Counted from the stretch's first letter, positions 1-7,658 are shown. The stretch is DNA of 10,196 nucleotides from Gemmatimonas phototrophica (GCA_945870175.1 CAMBRJ010000062.1:1-10196), one strand, 5' to 3'. A program made the numbers and translations. The notes: a model not told the origin generated them from the letters alone.

Positions 1-795
1 GTCGAAGGGCAGTTCCCGCAACCCGAAGCGGCCGGATTCGAGCTTCTTCTTGGTGTCGCCGTCGAACCACGTGGCCAGATAGCTGCCCAGCTCCGAGCGT
101 GAATTGCCGAAGTCGGACTTGTAGTACGTGAAGACGGGACTGAGGCGCGGGTACTGGGTCTCGATCTGATTCTTGGTGGTGTCCTTCAGGAACCGTCGCC
201 CCTGATCGAACAGCTGCCCATCGAGCGCGGCGCCGGTATACGCCTCCGACCGCAACGGCGGGCTGCCTTTCGCCGCCGAGACCAGCGCGAAGTGACTGCG
301 CGGATCGTGGAAATCCTTGCGGATGACGCGATGCTGCACGTCGTCGAGTGTCAGCGTGCGCCCCGCGGCCCGTACAATCGGCTCGCTCCACGGCCCTTTC
401 AATCGGAGCACCCCGAGCGTGCGATCGATGTTCCGAATGCTTTCGCGCTCCCCATGGGCGACGATCAGCTGGATCGTGTACGCGTTGTAGACATTGATCC
501 AGAATGCCAGCTGCTCCTCGTCGTCGGCACCCGCCAGCGACGCACGCGCGAGCGACGCCAGATAGCGCCGAAAGGCGGCGGCATCGCGGAAGGCGTCGTA
601 GTCCACGAGCCCGTCGGTGACGTGGGCGCGGAGCAGGCTGTCGAAGGCCGCGTGGTTGACCGTGACCCGAGCGGCCGCCGGAGCCGACACCGGCTGGGCT
701 GACAGCGATGCCACCCGGAGCGGCGCCGTCGCGAGCAGCGTCGCCAGCGCCCAGCCGTATGCGGCCGTCGAGGCCCTGCGCATCGAGAATGTCAT
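1..795 (-). CDS. Secreted DUF547-domain protein, C-terminus beyond window
   Basis: 265 codons are visible; the reading frame is still open at base 1, so the C-terminus is missing. The N-terminus (about residues 1-34) is a signal peptide: Met-Arg-Arg, a hydrophobic stretch, then SLSAQP as probable cleavage region, so the protein is exported. The DUF547 domain follows. Recognisable blocks are DGLVDYDAF (61-69), AFWINVYNAYTI (97-108), the central DDVQHRVIRKDFHDPRSHFAL (about 151-171), SPPLRSEAY (178-186) and FTYYKSDFG (222-230). DUF547 has no settled biochemical role. Family members usually carry cysteines where this protein has serine (LVSAAKGSPP, 171-180). I chose ATG at 795; an in-frame ATG at 783 also leaves a full signal peptide, and neither has a clear Shine-Dalgarno sequence. 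It diverges from the small gene at 812 across 16 bp. Family is fairly sure, function unknown. Confidence 0.85.
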   Translation of the reverse strand, partial: MTFSMRRASTAAYGWALATLLATAPLRVASLSAQPVSAPAAARVTVNHAAFDSLLRAHVTDGLVDYDAFRDAAAFRRYLASLARASLAGADDEEQLAFWINVYNAYTIQLIVAHGERESIRNIDRTLGVLRLKGPWSEPIVRAAGRTLTLDDVQHRVIRKDFHDPRSHFALVSAAKGSPPLRSEAYTGAALDGQLFDQGRRFLKDTTKNQIETQYPRLSPVFTYYKSDFGNSRSELGSYLATWFDGDTKKKLESGRFGLRELPFD

Positions 796-811
796 CGTGT
801 ATAGTAAGGCG
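796..811. promoter_or_regulatory. Very short divergent intergenic with -10-like hexamer
   Basis: Only 16 bp separate the divergent start codons at 795 (minus) and 812 (plus). The gap contains TATAGT (800-805), one base off the TATAAT consensus for the plus strand. Read on the minus strand, the same bases give TACTAT, a weaker match. Each hexamer would place transcription starts close to, or at, the start codons. No convincing -35 box is visible, and no start site has been measured. Confidence 0.25.
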
Positions 812-1129
812 ATGAGCACGAACTGGTTGTTGGGCATCTGGCGCCTCATGCGCGCCGACGCGTCACTCGACTTTGCCCCGGGTGTGCGCATGGAATTTCT
901 CATCGATGGCGTGCTCCGTTACCACGTCGACGTGGGTGGGCAGGATCAGGTCGTCGACCTCGTGTACCGCGTGGACGGCGACCTGCTGCACACCGAAAAC
1001 CCCGAGGCCCCGCACAGTATGAGCGTGCGCCTCGAGCACGGAGCCGGCGACGTGCTGCTGCTCGACTTCGGTGGCGCGCAGGCCATGCTGGTGCGTGAGG
1101 TCGCGCCCCCCGAGCGCTACATCCAGTAG
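812..1129 (+). CDS. Small hypothetical protein, lipocalin-like beta pattern
   Basis: A 105-aa protein with no signal peptide, so probably cytoplasmic. It opens with NWLLGIWRLMRAD and then alternates short hydrophobic strands with turns: MEFLIDGVLRYHVDV, VVDLVYRVDGDLLHTE, MSVRLEHG, VLLLDFGGAQAMLVRE. The G-x-W-x-L opening and the repeated strands resemble small lipocalin-like or calycin-like proteins, but this is only a visual fold impression. No catalytic motif is visible. The open frame extends upstream to 617, but that part lies antisense to the DUF547 gene; ATG at 812 gives the natural N-terminus. AAGG (806-809) sits only 2 nt before the ATG, unusually close for a ribosome site. It converges with the membrane-protein gene at 1201, with a GC hairpin between them. 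A real gene is likely; its function is unknown. Confidence 0.65.
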   Translation: MSTNWLLGIWRLMRADASLDFAPGVRMEFLIDGVLRYHVDVGGQDQVVDLVYRVDGDLLHTENPEAPHSMSVRLEHGAGDVLLLDFGGAQAMLVREVAPPERYIQ

Positions 1130-1175
1130 GCGTATTGCCAATGACTGTTCTGACATGCCCCAATTGTCTCGCCGC

Positions 1176-1194
1176 GGGGGCCCTCAGGGCCCCC
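1176..1194. terminator. GC hairpin between convergent genes
   Basis: A perfect 8-bp stem, GGGGGCCC (1176-1183) and GGGCCCCC (1187-1194), encloses the loop TCA. It lies 46 bp after the stop of the plus gene ending at 1129, and 6 bp beyond the stop of the minus gene ending at 1201. It is therefore placed to stop or stabilise both transcripts. No T-run follows on either strand, so classic intrinsic termination is uncertain. Confidence 0.45.
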
Positions 1195-1200
1195 CGACCG

Positions 1201-1491
1201 TCACGGCCCGTACACGACCGGCGACGTTCCCTGCTTGATGTCACGGGCGCCGGCCACCACGCCGGAGCCGACCGCCAATCCCGCGGTCAGCGCGGTGCCG
1301 AGCCCGACGAGCGGTAGAAACGGCGCGAGGACGGCACCGATCAGGAACGCTGCGCCACCGGCCGCCCACGGCGCGATCGCCTTCTGGACCGTATCGACGT
1401 AGCGCAGCCGGTTGCGGACGAAACGGCGCGTGGTGCCATGGAGCACGATGGCCAGGATGACGGCGATCGCCACCGAGATGAGAAAGAACAC
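1201..1491 (-). CDS. Small integral membrane protein, unknown function
   Basis: A 96-aa, strongly hydrophobic protein. The first helix is about residues 2-17 (FFLISVAIAVILAIVL), followed by a basic stretch with TTRRFVRNRLRYVDTVQK (20-37). Two further hydrophobic segments follow at about 40-58 and 60-82, rich in Ala, Gly and Leu. The tail (ARDIKQGTSPVVYGP) is polar. The basic loop after helix 1 would face the cytoplasm by the positive-inside rule. The start is GTG at 1491, fixed by a perfect AGGAGG five bases upstream; no ATG competes. It lies 111 bp downstream of the DUF4412 gene on the same strand, so it may be the last gene of that array or have its own promoter. I do not recognise a family. 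Confidence 0.75.
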   Translation of the reverse strand: MFFLISVAIAVILAIVLHGTTRRFVRNRLRYVDTVQKAIAPWAAGGAAFLIGAVLAPFLPLVGLGTALTAGLAVGSGVVAGARDIKQGTSPVVYGP

Positions 1492-1496
1492 GAAAA

Positions 1497-1502
1497 CCTC
1501 CT
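1497..1502 (-). promoter_or_regulatory. Consensus Shine-Dalgarno AGGAGG
   Basis: AGGAGG on the minus strand, five bases (TTTTC) before the GTG start at 1491. It decides the start of the small membrane protein. It stands out because most other genes in this window have no recognisable Shine-Dalgarno sequence. Confidence 0.8.
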
Positions 1503-1602
1503 GAGTATTCGGGAACGGAGTGCGTCGCAGAGCCCGTGGCGTCGTGCGGCCGCTACCCGCAGTCCTCCCTACCGCGACGACAGGATGGAGGTTTCAGCCG
1601 AC

Positions 1603-2262
1603 TCAGCGACGCCGTGGCATCTCCATCTTCGTGTACGTGAGCGGCACGGAAAACAGGTCGCCGGCCAGCTTCTTCTTCTCGATCTTCACGACCTCGAGGG
1701 GAATGCTCCCGTCTTGCATCGTGACCTTGAGTGGGAAACCGCCATCGGCCGTGAGCATCCGCTGCCACGCGGGCTCGCTGCCTCGCTGCATCGATGCCAG
1801 CGGATTCACATATCCCCCGAGTCCCTTCGCCACGCAGATGTCGACGGTCTGTGCGGCACTGGCCACGGTCACGTGTTCGCACGCATAGCCGGCCACCGTG
1901 TCCATCCGGCCGGTGAGCACGACCTTCGCGTCCGCTGGCGTTGCGGCCGCGACGCTCGACGAGGCATCACTGATCGGCATTTCCATATAGGCGTTCTGCG
2001 CGGCCATGAGCACATAGACCTTCTGCTCCTGCGGCACCGACAACAGCGACATCGCGCCGGCCGGCCCATTCATCGACACGCGCACCTTCCCGCCGCGCAC
2101 GAGATACTCGATCTCCTGCACTTGCGGCCCGTTCGCGCTCGTCGCCGACAGGCGCATGGTGAGGGCGCCCTCGAACGGCTGCGCCACGACCACCCGCGGC
2201 ACCATGACGACAACCATCGAGACCGTCGCCGCGGCGATGGTGATCGGGCACACGCGTGACAT
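1603..2262 (-). CDS. Secreted DUF4412-family protein
   Basis: 219 aa from ATG 2262. Residues 1-28 form a signal peptide (MSRV start, hydrophobic core, then VVVAQPF), so the mature protein is periplasmic or surface-exposed. The mature part follows the DUF4412 pattern: a strand opening FEGALTMRLSA (30-40), IEYLVRGGKVRVSM (51-64), a block describing dumped protein state, KVYVLMAAQNAYMEMP (81-96), then TGRMDTVAGYACEHVTV (117-133) and a second cysteine at 143. C128 and C143 could form a disulfide. The lysine-rich EKKKL is at 195-199. DUF4412 has no established function. A TTG at 2280 would add MIKRVV, but no ribosome site supports either start, and ATG gives a better signal peptide. The gene begins 22 bp after the stop of the aminotransferase-like gene, so co-transcription is likely. 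Confidence 0.8.
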   Translation of the reverse strand: MSRVCPITIAAATVSMVVVMVPRVVVAQPFEGALTMRLSATSANGPQVQEIEYLVRGGKVRVSMNGPAGAMSLLSVPQEQKVYVLMAAQNAYMEMPISDASSSVAAATPADAKVVLTGRMDTVAGYACEHVTVASAAQTVDICVAKGLGGYVNPLASMQRGSEPAWQRMLTADGGFPLKVTMQDGSIPLEVVKIEKKKLAGDLFSVPLTYTKMEMPRRR

Positions 2263-2284
2263 CACGACTCGCTTGATCAAGAGG

Positions 2285-3649
2285 TCAGGCGATACCTTTG
2301 CGCATCGCCAACAGCACGAGTTCGGAGAACCGGTCGATCTCGTCCAGCGTCGTATAGACGTTGGGCGTCACGCGGATCCCGCTGAACTCCGCATGCACGA
2401 TCGGCGTTTGCACGACGCGGTGCTGGGACACCAGCCAGCTGCCGAGTTTGACCGGATCGAGACCGTCTACGTTGAAGAAGCCGATGCCGCCGCCCCACTT
2501 CGAATCGAGCGGCGTCAGCACCTTCACGCGCCCCTTGCCCTCGGCCAGCAATCGCTTGGCCCACCGATCGCGCAGGAACTTGAGACGCGCCTGTTTGCGC
2601 GCCGCGCCGATCGCGCGGTGAAACGCCAGCGACACCGAAATCGCGTTGTGATTCGCCGCCGGATGCGTGCCGATCTCCTCGAACTTGCGGATGTCGGCTT
2701 CCTGCCCCGGATTGCCCGCCATCAGCGGCCACATCGGCTCGATCTTGTTCTTGCGCACGTAGAGGAAGCCCGTGCCGATCGGCGCCAACAGCCACTTGTG
2801 CAGGCTGGTGCCGTAGTAGTCCACGTCGAGCTCATCGCGCGTGAACGGGAACTGCGCGAACGCATGCGCACCATCAACAAACGTCGCCACGCCCTTCGCA
2901 CGCGCCATCGCGATCAACTCTTTCACGGGCAGAATCTGGCCAGTCAGGTTGGTGATGTGCGTGATCTCCATCACGCGCGTGCGCGGCGTGATCGCCGCGG
3001 CGAACGCGTCCACGATCTGCTGCGGCTCCGTGCACGGCACGGGGAACGACACTTCCTTCAGCACGATGCCTTCGCGGCGCGCGCGCTGCTTCCACGCGTT
3101 GATCATGCGCCCGTAGTTCTGGTTGCTGACCACCACTTCATCACCGCGCTTGAGATCGATGCCGAAGATCAGCGTCTCCATCGCTTCCGATGCATTACGC
3201 GTGATCGCCATTTCTTCGGTGTCGCAGCCGAACTCCAGCGCGAGCTCGCGTCGGACGATCTCGATGCGCGGCTCCAGTGTCTGCCACATGTGAATCACCG
3301 GCAGCTCGTTCGAGAAACGCAGATCGCGCTCAAGCTGCGCCATCACATGCGAAGGGGCTGGCGAACAGCCGCCGTTGTTCAGGTTGATCCACGTGCGATC
3401 GAGATCGAACGCCCGTTGGATCGGCTCCCAGAAGTCCTCGTCAGCCGCGAACGCGTCGGCTTGCGCCGCATCGCCTCGCCAGGCAGGCGCGGATGGGTCG
3501 AACAGGGCGACGCCGCGATCCTTCGCGACCTCGGCGGCATCGAGCAGGCGCCGGATCGCATGCGGCGAAAAGCGCGGCGACAGCGCGGCGGCGAGACTGG
3601 GCAGGGCGGTCGCCCCGGCCACGGCGGAAACAAAGAGTCGACGGTCCAT
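2285..3649 (-). CDS. Tat-exported class V aminotransferase-like PLP enzyme
   Basis: 454 aa. The N-terminus, MDRRLFVSAVAGATALP, has twin arginines followed by a hydrophobic core and SLAAALS. That fits a Tat signal, the route used by enzymes that fold around a cofactor before export. The body is a fold-type I PLP enzyme of the class V / isopenicillin-N-epimerase-like group. It shows WINLNNGGCSPAP (87-99), ITRNASEAMETL (149-160), VDGAHAFAQ with cofactor-binding Asp259, the Schiff-base lysine K285 in TSLHKWLLAPIGTGF, and EEIGTHPAAN (325-334). GIRVTPNVYTT (424-434) carries Arg426, which probably holds a substrate carboxylate. Length and motifs are complete, so it should be active. The reaction (racemase, epimerase, lyase or aminotransferase) and substrate cannot be read from sequence. 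It starts 71 bp after the TonB-receptor gene; no clear Shine-Dalgarno sequence is seen. Confidence 0.9.
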   Translation of the reverse strand: MDRRLFVSAVAGATALPSLAAALSPRFSPHAIRRLLDAAEVAKDRGVALFDPSAPAWRGDAAQADAFAADEDFWEPIQRAFDLDRTWINLNNGGCSPAPSHVMAQLERDLRFSNELPVIHMWQTLEPRIEIVRRELALEFGCDTEEMAITRNASEAMETLIFGIDLKRGDEVVVSNQNYGRMINAWKQRARREGIVLKEVSFPVPCTEPQQIVDAFAAAITPRTRVMEITHITNLTGQILPVKELIAMARAKGVATFVDGAHAFAQFPFTRDELDVDYYGTSLHKWLLAPIGTGFLYVRKNKIEPMWPLMAGNPGQEADIRKFEEIGTHPAANHNAISVSLAFHRAIGAARKQARLKFLRDRWAKRLLAEGKGRVKVLTPLDSKWGGGIGFFNVDGLDPVKLGSWLVSQHRVVQTPIVHAEFSGIRVTPNVYTTLDEIDRFSELVLLAMRKGIA

Positions 3650-3720
3650 ATCGGAACATGCGACAAGAATCCGCTGGACGCGAGTGGAGGCTCATCGCGG
3701 CCCGGCGGGGGGGCCTCCCC

Positions 3721-6444
3721 CTAGAACATTGAGCGGAGTCCGAAGCTCAGCGTGCGGCCCGCCGTGACGGTCGCATTGTCCGGCGCGCCGCGCTGCACGT
3801 TCAGCAGGTTCTCGCCGCCAAGCAGTACCGACAGGTCACCGCGCAACCGATAGCTCGCATTGGCCCGCCAGCGCGTCACGCCACCGTAGTGCAGCCAGTA
3901 GCGACGCAAGAGCGGGCCACCGAAGTCGTACTCGTGCGACGCGTCCGCGACGGCCTCACCAATCGCCGTGCGATCGTAGCCGATCCAGTCGGCGGCCCGC
4001 GTGGCGGTCGAGCTCAGACTCCAGCGACGGGCGGACCAGGTGGCCGAGAGGCTCACCGTCGAGGCCGGCACGTCGAGCATGCGATCGCCCACGCGAAGCT
4101 CACCACGGTACCCCGTCGCCGTACGCGCGACCCGGCTGTCGACCAGCGACAGCGTACCCGCCAACTGCAGACGGCTGCGACGCGCCGTCGCCTGCAGCTC
4201 CCATCCACGATTGGTAATCGCACCCACATTCTGCAGCGTATACGACAGGTTGCGCACGATGCGGCCATTCGCGCCGACCGACGTACTCATCGAGCCGACC
4301 GGCTGGATCAACCCGGAGGCCTCCTGATCGAAACGCGTCACGTGCAACGACACACCATGCGCGAACAGCAGATCGGCGCCCGCTTCGAGCCCGGTTTGCT
4401 GCTCTGGCTGCAGCGCCTCTGATGCCACGCCGCGCCCCATCCACGACGTTCCGCGCGCCAGCGCACGCACCGGCCGAATCCCCGTACCGAATGCACTGCG
4501 CAGCTTCAACACCGCTGGCCCGTAATCGCGCACGTAGGCCGCGCCCAGCATGGGCAACAGCGCGTGCTGCACCGAGGCGGTTGCCCCGCTCGTGCGTTCC
4601 GCACGACCACCCGCCGAGAGGTACCACCGGTCCTGCCAAGACAGCATGGCCTGGGCCGACACGCCCGTGTTGTTGATCCAGCGCTGCGCGAGCCGCCAGG
4701 TCGTGAGCAGCGGCGCGATGGCCGGCGTGAGGGCGCCGCCGCCGGCGCGATATCCCGCGGGGTTTGCCAGCTCCGAGGCCACATCGCGCGTCAGCGCCTG
4801 CTCGGCCGCCAACGTCACCGCCAACAACGTGCGCTCGGCCACATCGAAACGCCCAACGGTGCGCAGCCGCAGCGTGCCACGATCGGCCGATCCCTGCCCT
4901 TCGCCCAACGCACTTGTCGATGAGACCGGCGTTGGCAACGAGGCCGCCGAGAGGCCTCGCAGCCGATAGCCATCGACGCCCGCGATGACCGTGTGCGTCC
5001 AATGCAGATCGGGCATCACCGCCATCGTGCCGCCCACCGTGTACTGCGACAGCGCCTGGCCGGTGGCGCTATCACCGGCGAAGCCGACCCGCGCGGTCGT
5101 ATCGGGCGGCGATCGGGACCCGCTCACATCCGGTGGGGCGGCGCCGAGTCCATTCGCCGGCGCCCGCAGGCGTGTCGACGCCGCCGTGGCTCCGGCGCCC
5201 GCCGTGAGCGAGGGCGAAGTGGCACCGCCGAAGATCAGGCTCGTGCTGGCATTCGCCCGCTGCTCCGAAAAACGCGCCGTACCGGTAAACACCGCGTTGG
5301 CGCGAGCCACGCGCACGTCGGCATCCGCCAACAGACGCTGTTCCGACGCACCGGGCACGTACGCCCCCACGGTCCCGACGTTGAGGCCGAACCCGAGGCT
5401 GCGCGAACTGCTCCCGCGGCGAAACGACAGCGCATGATCCTGGACGAACGCATCACGCGGGGCGTACGCCGTCGCCGACAATCCCGCCGTCGTCGACAGC
5501 TGCACGACGGGCGCGCCGGTGGGTGTCCCATCATGTCGCGTCAAAATATTCACGACGCCGCTGATCGCGTCGGCACCGTACAGCGCCGCGCCCTGCGGTC
5601 CGCGAATCACCTCCACCCGTTCCACGCGCGCCGGATCGAGCTGTGTCACCAGCAGCGGGTTGGCCACCTCGATCCCATCCAGATAGATCTTCGGCGCACT
5701 GACGCCGAACGAACTCGCCCCGCGGATACTGCCATAACGGGCCGACAGTGTGCCAGCGCTCGCCGTCCACGACCACACACCGGGCACGGCCAGGTCCAGC
5801 GCTTCCCCAAGGGTCCCCACGCCATGTCGGGCCAGCGTGGCGCCGTCGATGACATCGAGTGCGAAGGGCGAGCCACGCTGCGGCGCGCCATCGGGTGATC
5901 CCGTAACCACCACGCGATCGAGGACGCTGGCCCGTCGCGCCATGGTCTGGCTCGACACGACACTCGCGGACGGCGCCGCACCACCCGTGCTCGCGCCATC
6001 CGCCACCACCCCGGCGCGCGAGGGCGCGAGGACGACCTGCGTGCTGCCCAGCACCACCGATCGCAACGCGGTGCCGGCCAGGAGCGACTCCAACACGGCG
6101 CCCACCGGCACGCGATCGAGCGCGAGGCACACCCGCTTGCCCGCGGGCAGCAGTTCAGCGCTGTACGACAGTTCGATCTTCGCGACGACGGCGAGCCGAT
6201 CGAGCGCGTCGCGCACGGAGACGTCGGACACCTGCAGGTTCACAATGCGGTCGAGCGGCGGTGCCCACAGCGACGTCCGGTCCGGCGCCCCGAGCCGCAC
6301 GGCGCATACCGGATCGGGTGCGCGTGCGGTGCGCCGCGCGGAGACCGCCGGCGCCCGCTCGGCGTGAATGACAGCAAGGGGCGCGATCAAGACTGCAATC
6401 GCGCCCACGGTCACCCCGCGTCGTCCCACCTGCCACCGCCACAT
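3721..6444 (-). CDS. TonB-dependent receptor with N-terminal STN signalling domain
   Basis: 907 aa outer-membrane receptor. A signal peptide ends near residue 28-35. The STN (secretin/TonB N-terminal) domain is at about 67-141 (VNLQVSDVSVRDALDRL through STQVVLAPS). In FecA-type receptors this periplasmic domain passes ligand status to a FecR anti-sigma protein. A TonB-box-like DRVVVTG lies at 176-182. The plug domain covers about 188-303, with PKIYLDGIEV, LDPARVERVEVIRGPQGAALYGADAISGVVNILTR-type blocks in order. The remaining 600 residues are a beta barrel, with ENLLNVQRGAPDN near the end and a terminal Phe typical of outer-membrane proteins. The ligand is unknown; no siderophore-specific feature is visible. 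It starts 20 bp after the fecR-like gene, almost certainly in one operon and one relay with it. Expression is probably controlled by the divergent ECF sigma factor. Confidence 0.93.
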   Translation of the reverse strand: MWRWQVGRRGVTVGAIAVLIAPLAVIHAERAPAVSARRTARAPDPVCAVRLGAPDRTSLWAPPLDRIVNLQVSDVSVRDALDRLAVVAKIELSYSAELLPAGKRVCLALDRVPVGAVLESLLAGTALRSVVLGSTQVVLAPSRAGVVADGASTGGAAPSASVVSSQTMARRASVLDRVVVTGSPDGAPQRGSPFALDVIDGATLARHGVGTLGEALDLAVPGVWSWTASAGTLSARYGSIRGASSFGVSAPKIYLDGIEVANPLLVTQLDPARVERVEVIRGPQGAALYGADAISGVVNILTRHDGTPTGAPVVQLSTTAGLSATAYAPRDAFVQDHALSFRRGSSSRSLGFGLNVGTVGAYVPGASEQRLLADADVRVARANAVFTGTARFSEQRANASTSLIFGGATSPSLTAGAGATAASTRLRAPANGLGAAPPDVSGSRSPPDTTARVGFAGDSATGQALSQYTVGGTMAVMPDLHWTHTVIAGVDGYRLRGLSAASLPTPVSSTSALGEGQGSADRGTLRLRTVGRFDVAERTLLAVTLAAEQALTRDVASELANPAGYRAGGGALTPAIAPLLTTWRLAQRWINNTGVSAQAMLSWQDRWYLSAGGRAERTSGATASVQHALLPMLGAAYVRDYGPAVLKLRSAFGTGIRPVRALARGTSWMGRGVASEALQPEQQTGLEAGADLLFAHGVSLHVTRFDQEASGLIQPVGSMSTSVGANGRIVRNLSYTLQNVGAITNRGWELQATARRSRLQLAGTLSLVDSRVARTATGYRGELRVGDRMLDVPASTVSLSATWSARRWSLSSTATRAADWIGYDRTAIGEAVADASHEYDFGGPLLRRYWLHYGGVTRWRANASYRLRGDLSVLLGGENLLNVQRGAPDNATVTAGRTLSFGLRSMF

Positions 6445-6464
6445 ATGCGCGTCGATTGCCCCGT

Positions 6465-7547
6465 TTACGGATTCGGCGTGGAACCCGGCCCCTGCGGCTG
6501 AAGCAGGATCGTATCGCCACGCTGCACCACGTCGGCGCCCAAGGCCAGCGCAATCACCTGAATCACCTGCGCCGCCGAGTCACCGCGAAACGACGCCGTG
6601 AGTGTGCGCTGCGCCAGCCCCGCATCCGTCACCTGCAGTTCGATGCCGTACCAGCGACGCAAATCGGCCTGTACTTCGGCCAGCGGCGCATCCCGATACG
6701 CCAGCTGCCCACGCGTCCACGCCATGTCTTCGTCCGTGACCGTACCGCGCGTCACGGCCACCGTTCCGGCCTGCAGCACACCGCGGTCTCCCGCGCGCAG
6801 CTCCACCGGCGCGGCACTCCCGGCGGTCGTATCGCTGAGCGCGACGATCCCATGCGTCACCGCCACCGACACGCGACCGTTGGCATCCGTCTTCACCGAG
6901 AAGGCCGTGCCGATGTCGCGAATCTCCGCCCCGCGCGAATGCACCACGAAGGGGTGAGCCCCGTCGTGCTTGACATCAAAGAACGCGGCGCCTTCCAGCG
7001 TGACCGCCCGATTGCCGTCGTTGAATCCCGAGGCCACGGTGAGGCGGCTGCCAGGCGCCAGAACGACCGTGCTGCCGTCGGGCAGCTTCACCGAGTCGCG
7101 CTGCCCCACCGGCGTGGCGTACACCTGCTCCGCTACGGCGTTGCCGCTGCGCCACTGCGCGATACCGACCATGGCCGTCAGTGCCGCCGCCGCCGCAAAC
7201 ACCGGCCCGCGCCAGCGACGCGTCGCGGTCGCAGTCGCAGTCGCAGTCGCAGTCGCGATCGCGGGCTTTGCCGCACCGCCACGATGGAGCGTCAACGACG
7301 GGGTCTCCGTCATCCGGCGCCGTACGACCGACAACGCCCGCTCGGTATCGACGGATACCATCGACCCCGTTGCCGCCCGATCGGCCTGCGCCTTAACAAT
7401 GGCCGCCAACGCCGCGTCTTCCGGATGTGTGACGAACCACTGGGCGACGGCGTCCGACTCGACGGCGTCGCTTTCCCCCGCGACGACGCGGGAGATCGCG
7501 TCCCAGTCGGCAGCGGATACAGCGGATGGACGGATTTCGTCGGACAT
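6465..7547 (-). CDS. FecR-like anti-sigma factor / transmembrane sensor
   Basis: 360 aa from ATG 7547. The cytoplasmic N-terminal part (about 1-80) has the anti-sigma layout with AQWFVTHPEDAALAAI (35-50). An Ala-Thr repeat (98-109) precedes RRWRG and a single transmembrane helix (about 115-130, VFAAAAALTAMVGIAQW). The periplasmic FecR domain follows (about 147-240): DSVKLPDGSTVVLAPGSRL, VTLEGAAFFDVKHDGAHPFVV, IRDIGTAFSV. The C-terminal segment (about 277-348, WTRGQLAYRDAPLAEVQADLRRWYG onward) is the STN-like region that meets the receptor. FecR proteins hold their ECF sigma factor inactive until the receptor signals. The frame could begin at TTG 7553, but ATG three codons in is the usual form. 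The cognate sigma gene is divergent and 172 bp away, not upstream on the same strand as usual. Confidence 0.92.
   Translation of the reverse strand: MSDEIRPSAVSAADWDAISRVVAGESDAVESDAVAQWFVTHPEDAALAAIVKAQADRAATGSMVSVDTERALSVVRRRMTETPSLTLHRGGAAKPAIATATATATATATRRWRGPVFAAAAALTAMVGIAQWRSGNAVAEQVYATPVGQRDSVKLPDGSTVVLAPGSRLTVASGFNDGNRAVTLEGAAFFDVKHDGAHPFVVHSRGAEIRDIGTAFSVKTDANGRVSVAVTHGIVALSDTTAGSAAPVELRAGDRGVLQAGTVAVTRGTVTDEDMAWTRGQLAYRDAPLAEVQADLRRWYGIELQVTDAGLAQRTLTASFRGDSAAQVIQVIALALGADVVQRGDTILLQPQGPGSTPNP
7222..7263 (-). repeat. Hexamer microsatellite inside the fecR-like gene
   Basis: Seven tandem 6-bp units lie here: plus strand GTCGCG, GTCGCA four times, GTCGCG, ATCGCG. On the coding strand they give alternating Ala-Thr (residues 98-109, preceded by Ala-Ile). 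The stretch lies directly before the basic RRW anchor and the membrane helix. Because units are 6 bp, gain or loss keeps the frame and only changes linker length by two residues. Confidence 0.85.
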
Positions 7548-7630
7548 GCCCAAGAGACACGAGTGGATGGCGATACCCTACGTCCCCGCTTTTCCGGCGG
7601 GCCCAAGCGCACGAGCGCCGTGGTCCGATG

Positions 7631-7637
7631 TAGTATA
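7631..7637 (-). promoter_or_regulatory. -10-like hexamer upstream of fecR-like operon
   Basis: The minus strand reads TATACT (7637-7632), one base off TATAAT. CTGACG (7658-7653) lies 15 bp upstream as a 4/6 match to a -35 box. This would give the fecR transcript a leader of about 75-80 nt. The spacing is shorter than ideal. The plus strand has the weaker TAGTAT (7631-7636), which could serve the sigma gene. The real promoter may instead be an ECF-type one that I cannot recognise. Confidence 0.25.
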
Positions 7638-7658
7638 CGCTGCAACCGAGGCCGTCAG

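Noticed and set aside
1135..1317. 60-codon plus-strand frame after the small gene
   Set aside because: It overlaps the 3' half of the well-supported membrane-protein gene in antisense and passes through the GC hairpin; no domain is visible.
3707..3722. G7-CCT-C5 possible terminator after the TonB receptor gene
   Set aside because: The stem is only 5 bp with no T-run on the minus strand, and the same-strand PLP enzyme gene follows 71 bp later. It may be only a weak pause or attenuator.
2156..3724. Long plus-strand open frame of 522 codons antisense to the PLP enzyme gene
   Set aside because: The translation is dominated by Arg, His and Asp without any domain, and the opposite strand encodes a complete, motif-bearing enzyme. 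It is a GC-driven shadow frame.
7585..7601. CCCGC/GCGGG hairpin in the FecR leader
   Set aside because: It is a 5-bp stem with a 7-nt loop, common by chance at this GC content; no riboswitch-like architecture surrounds it.
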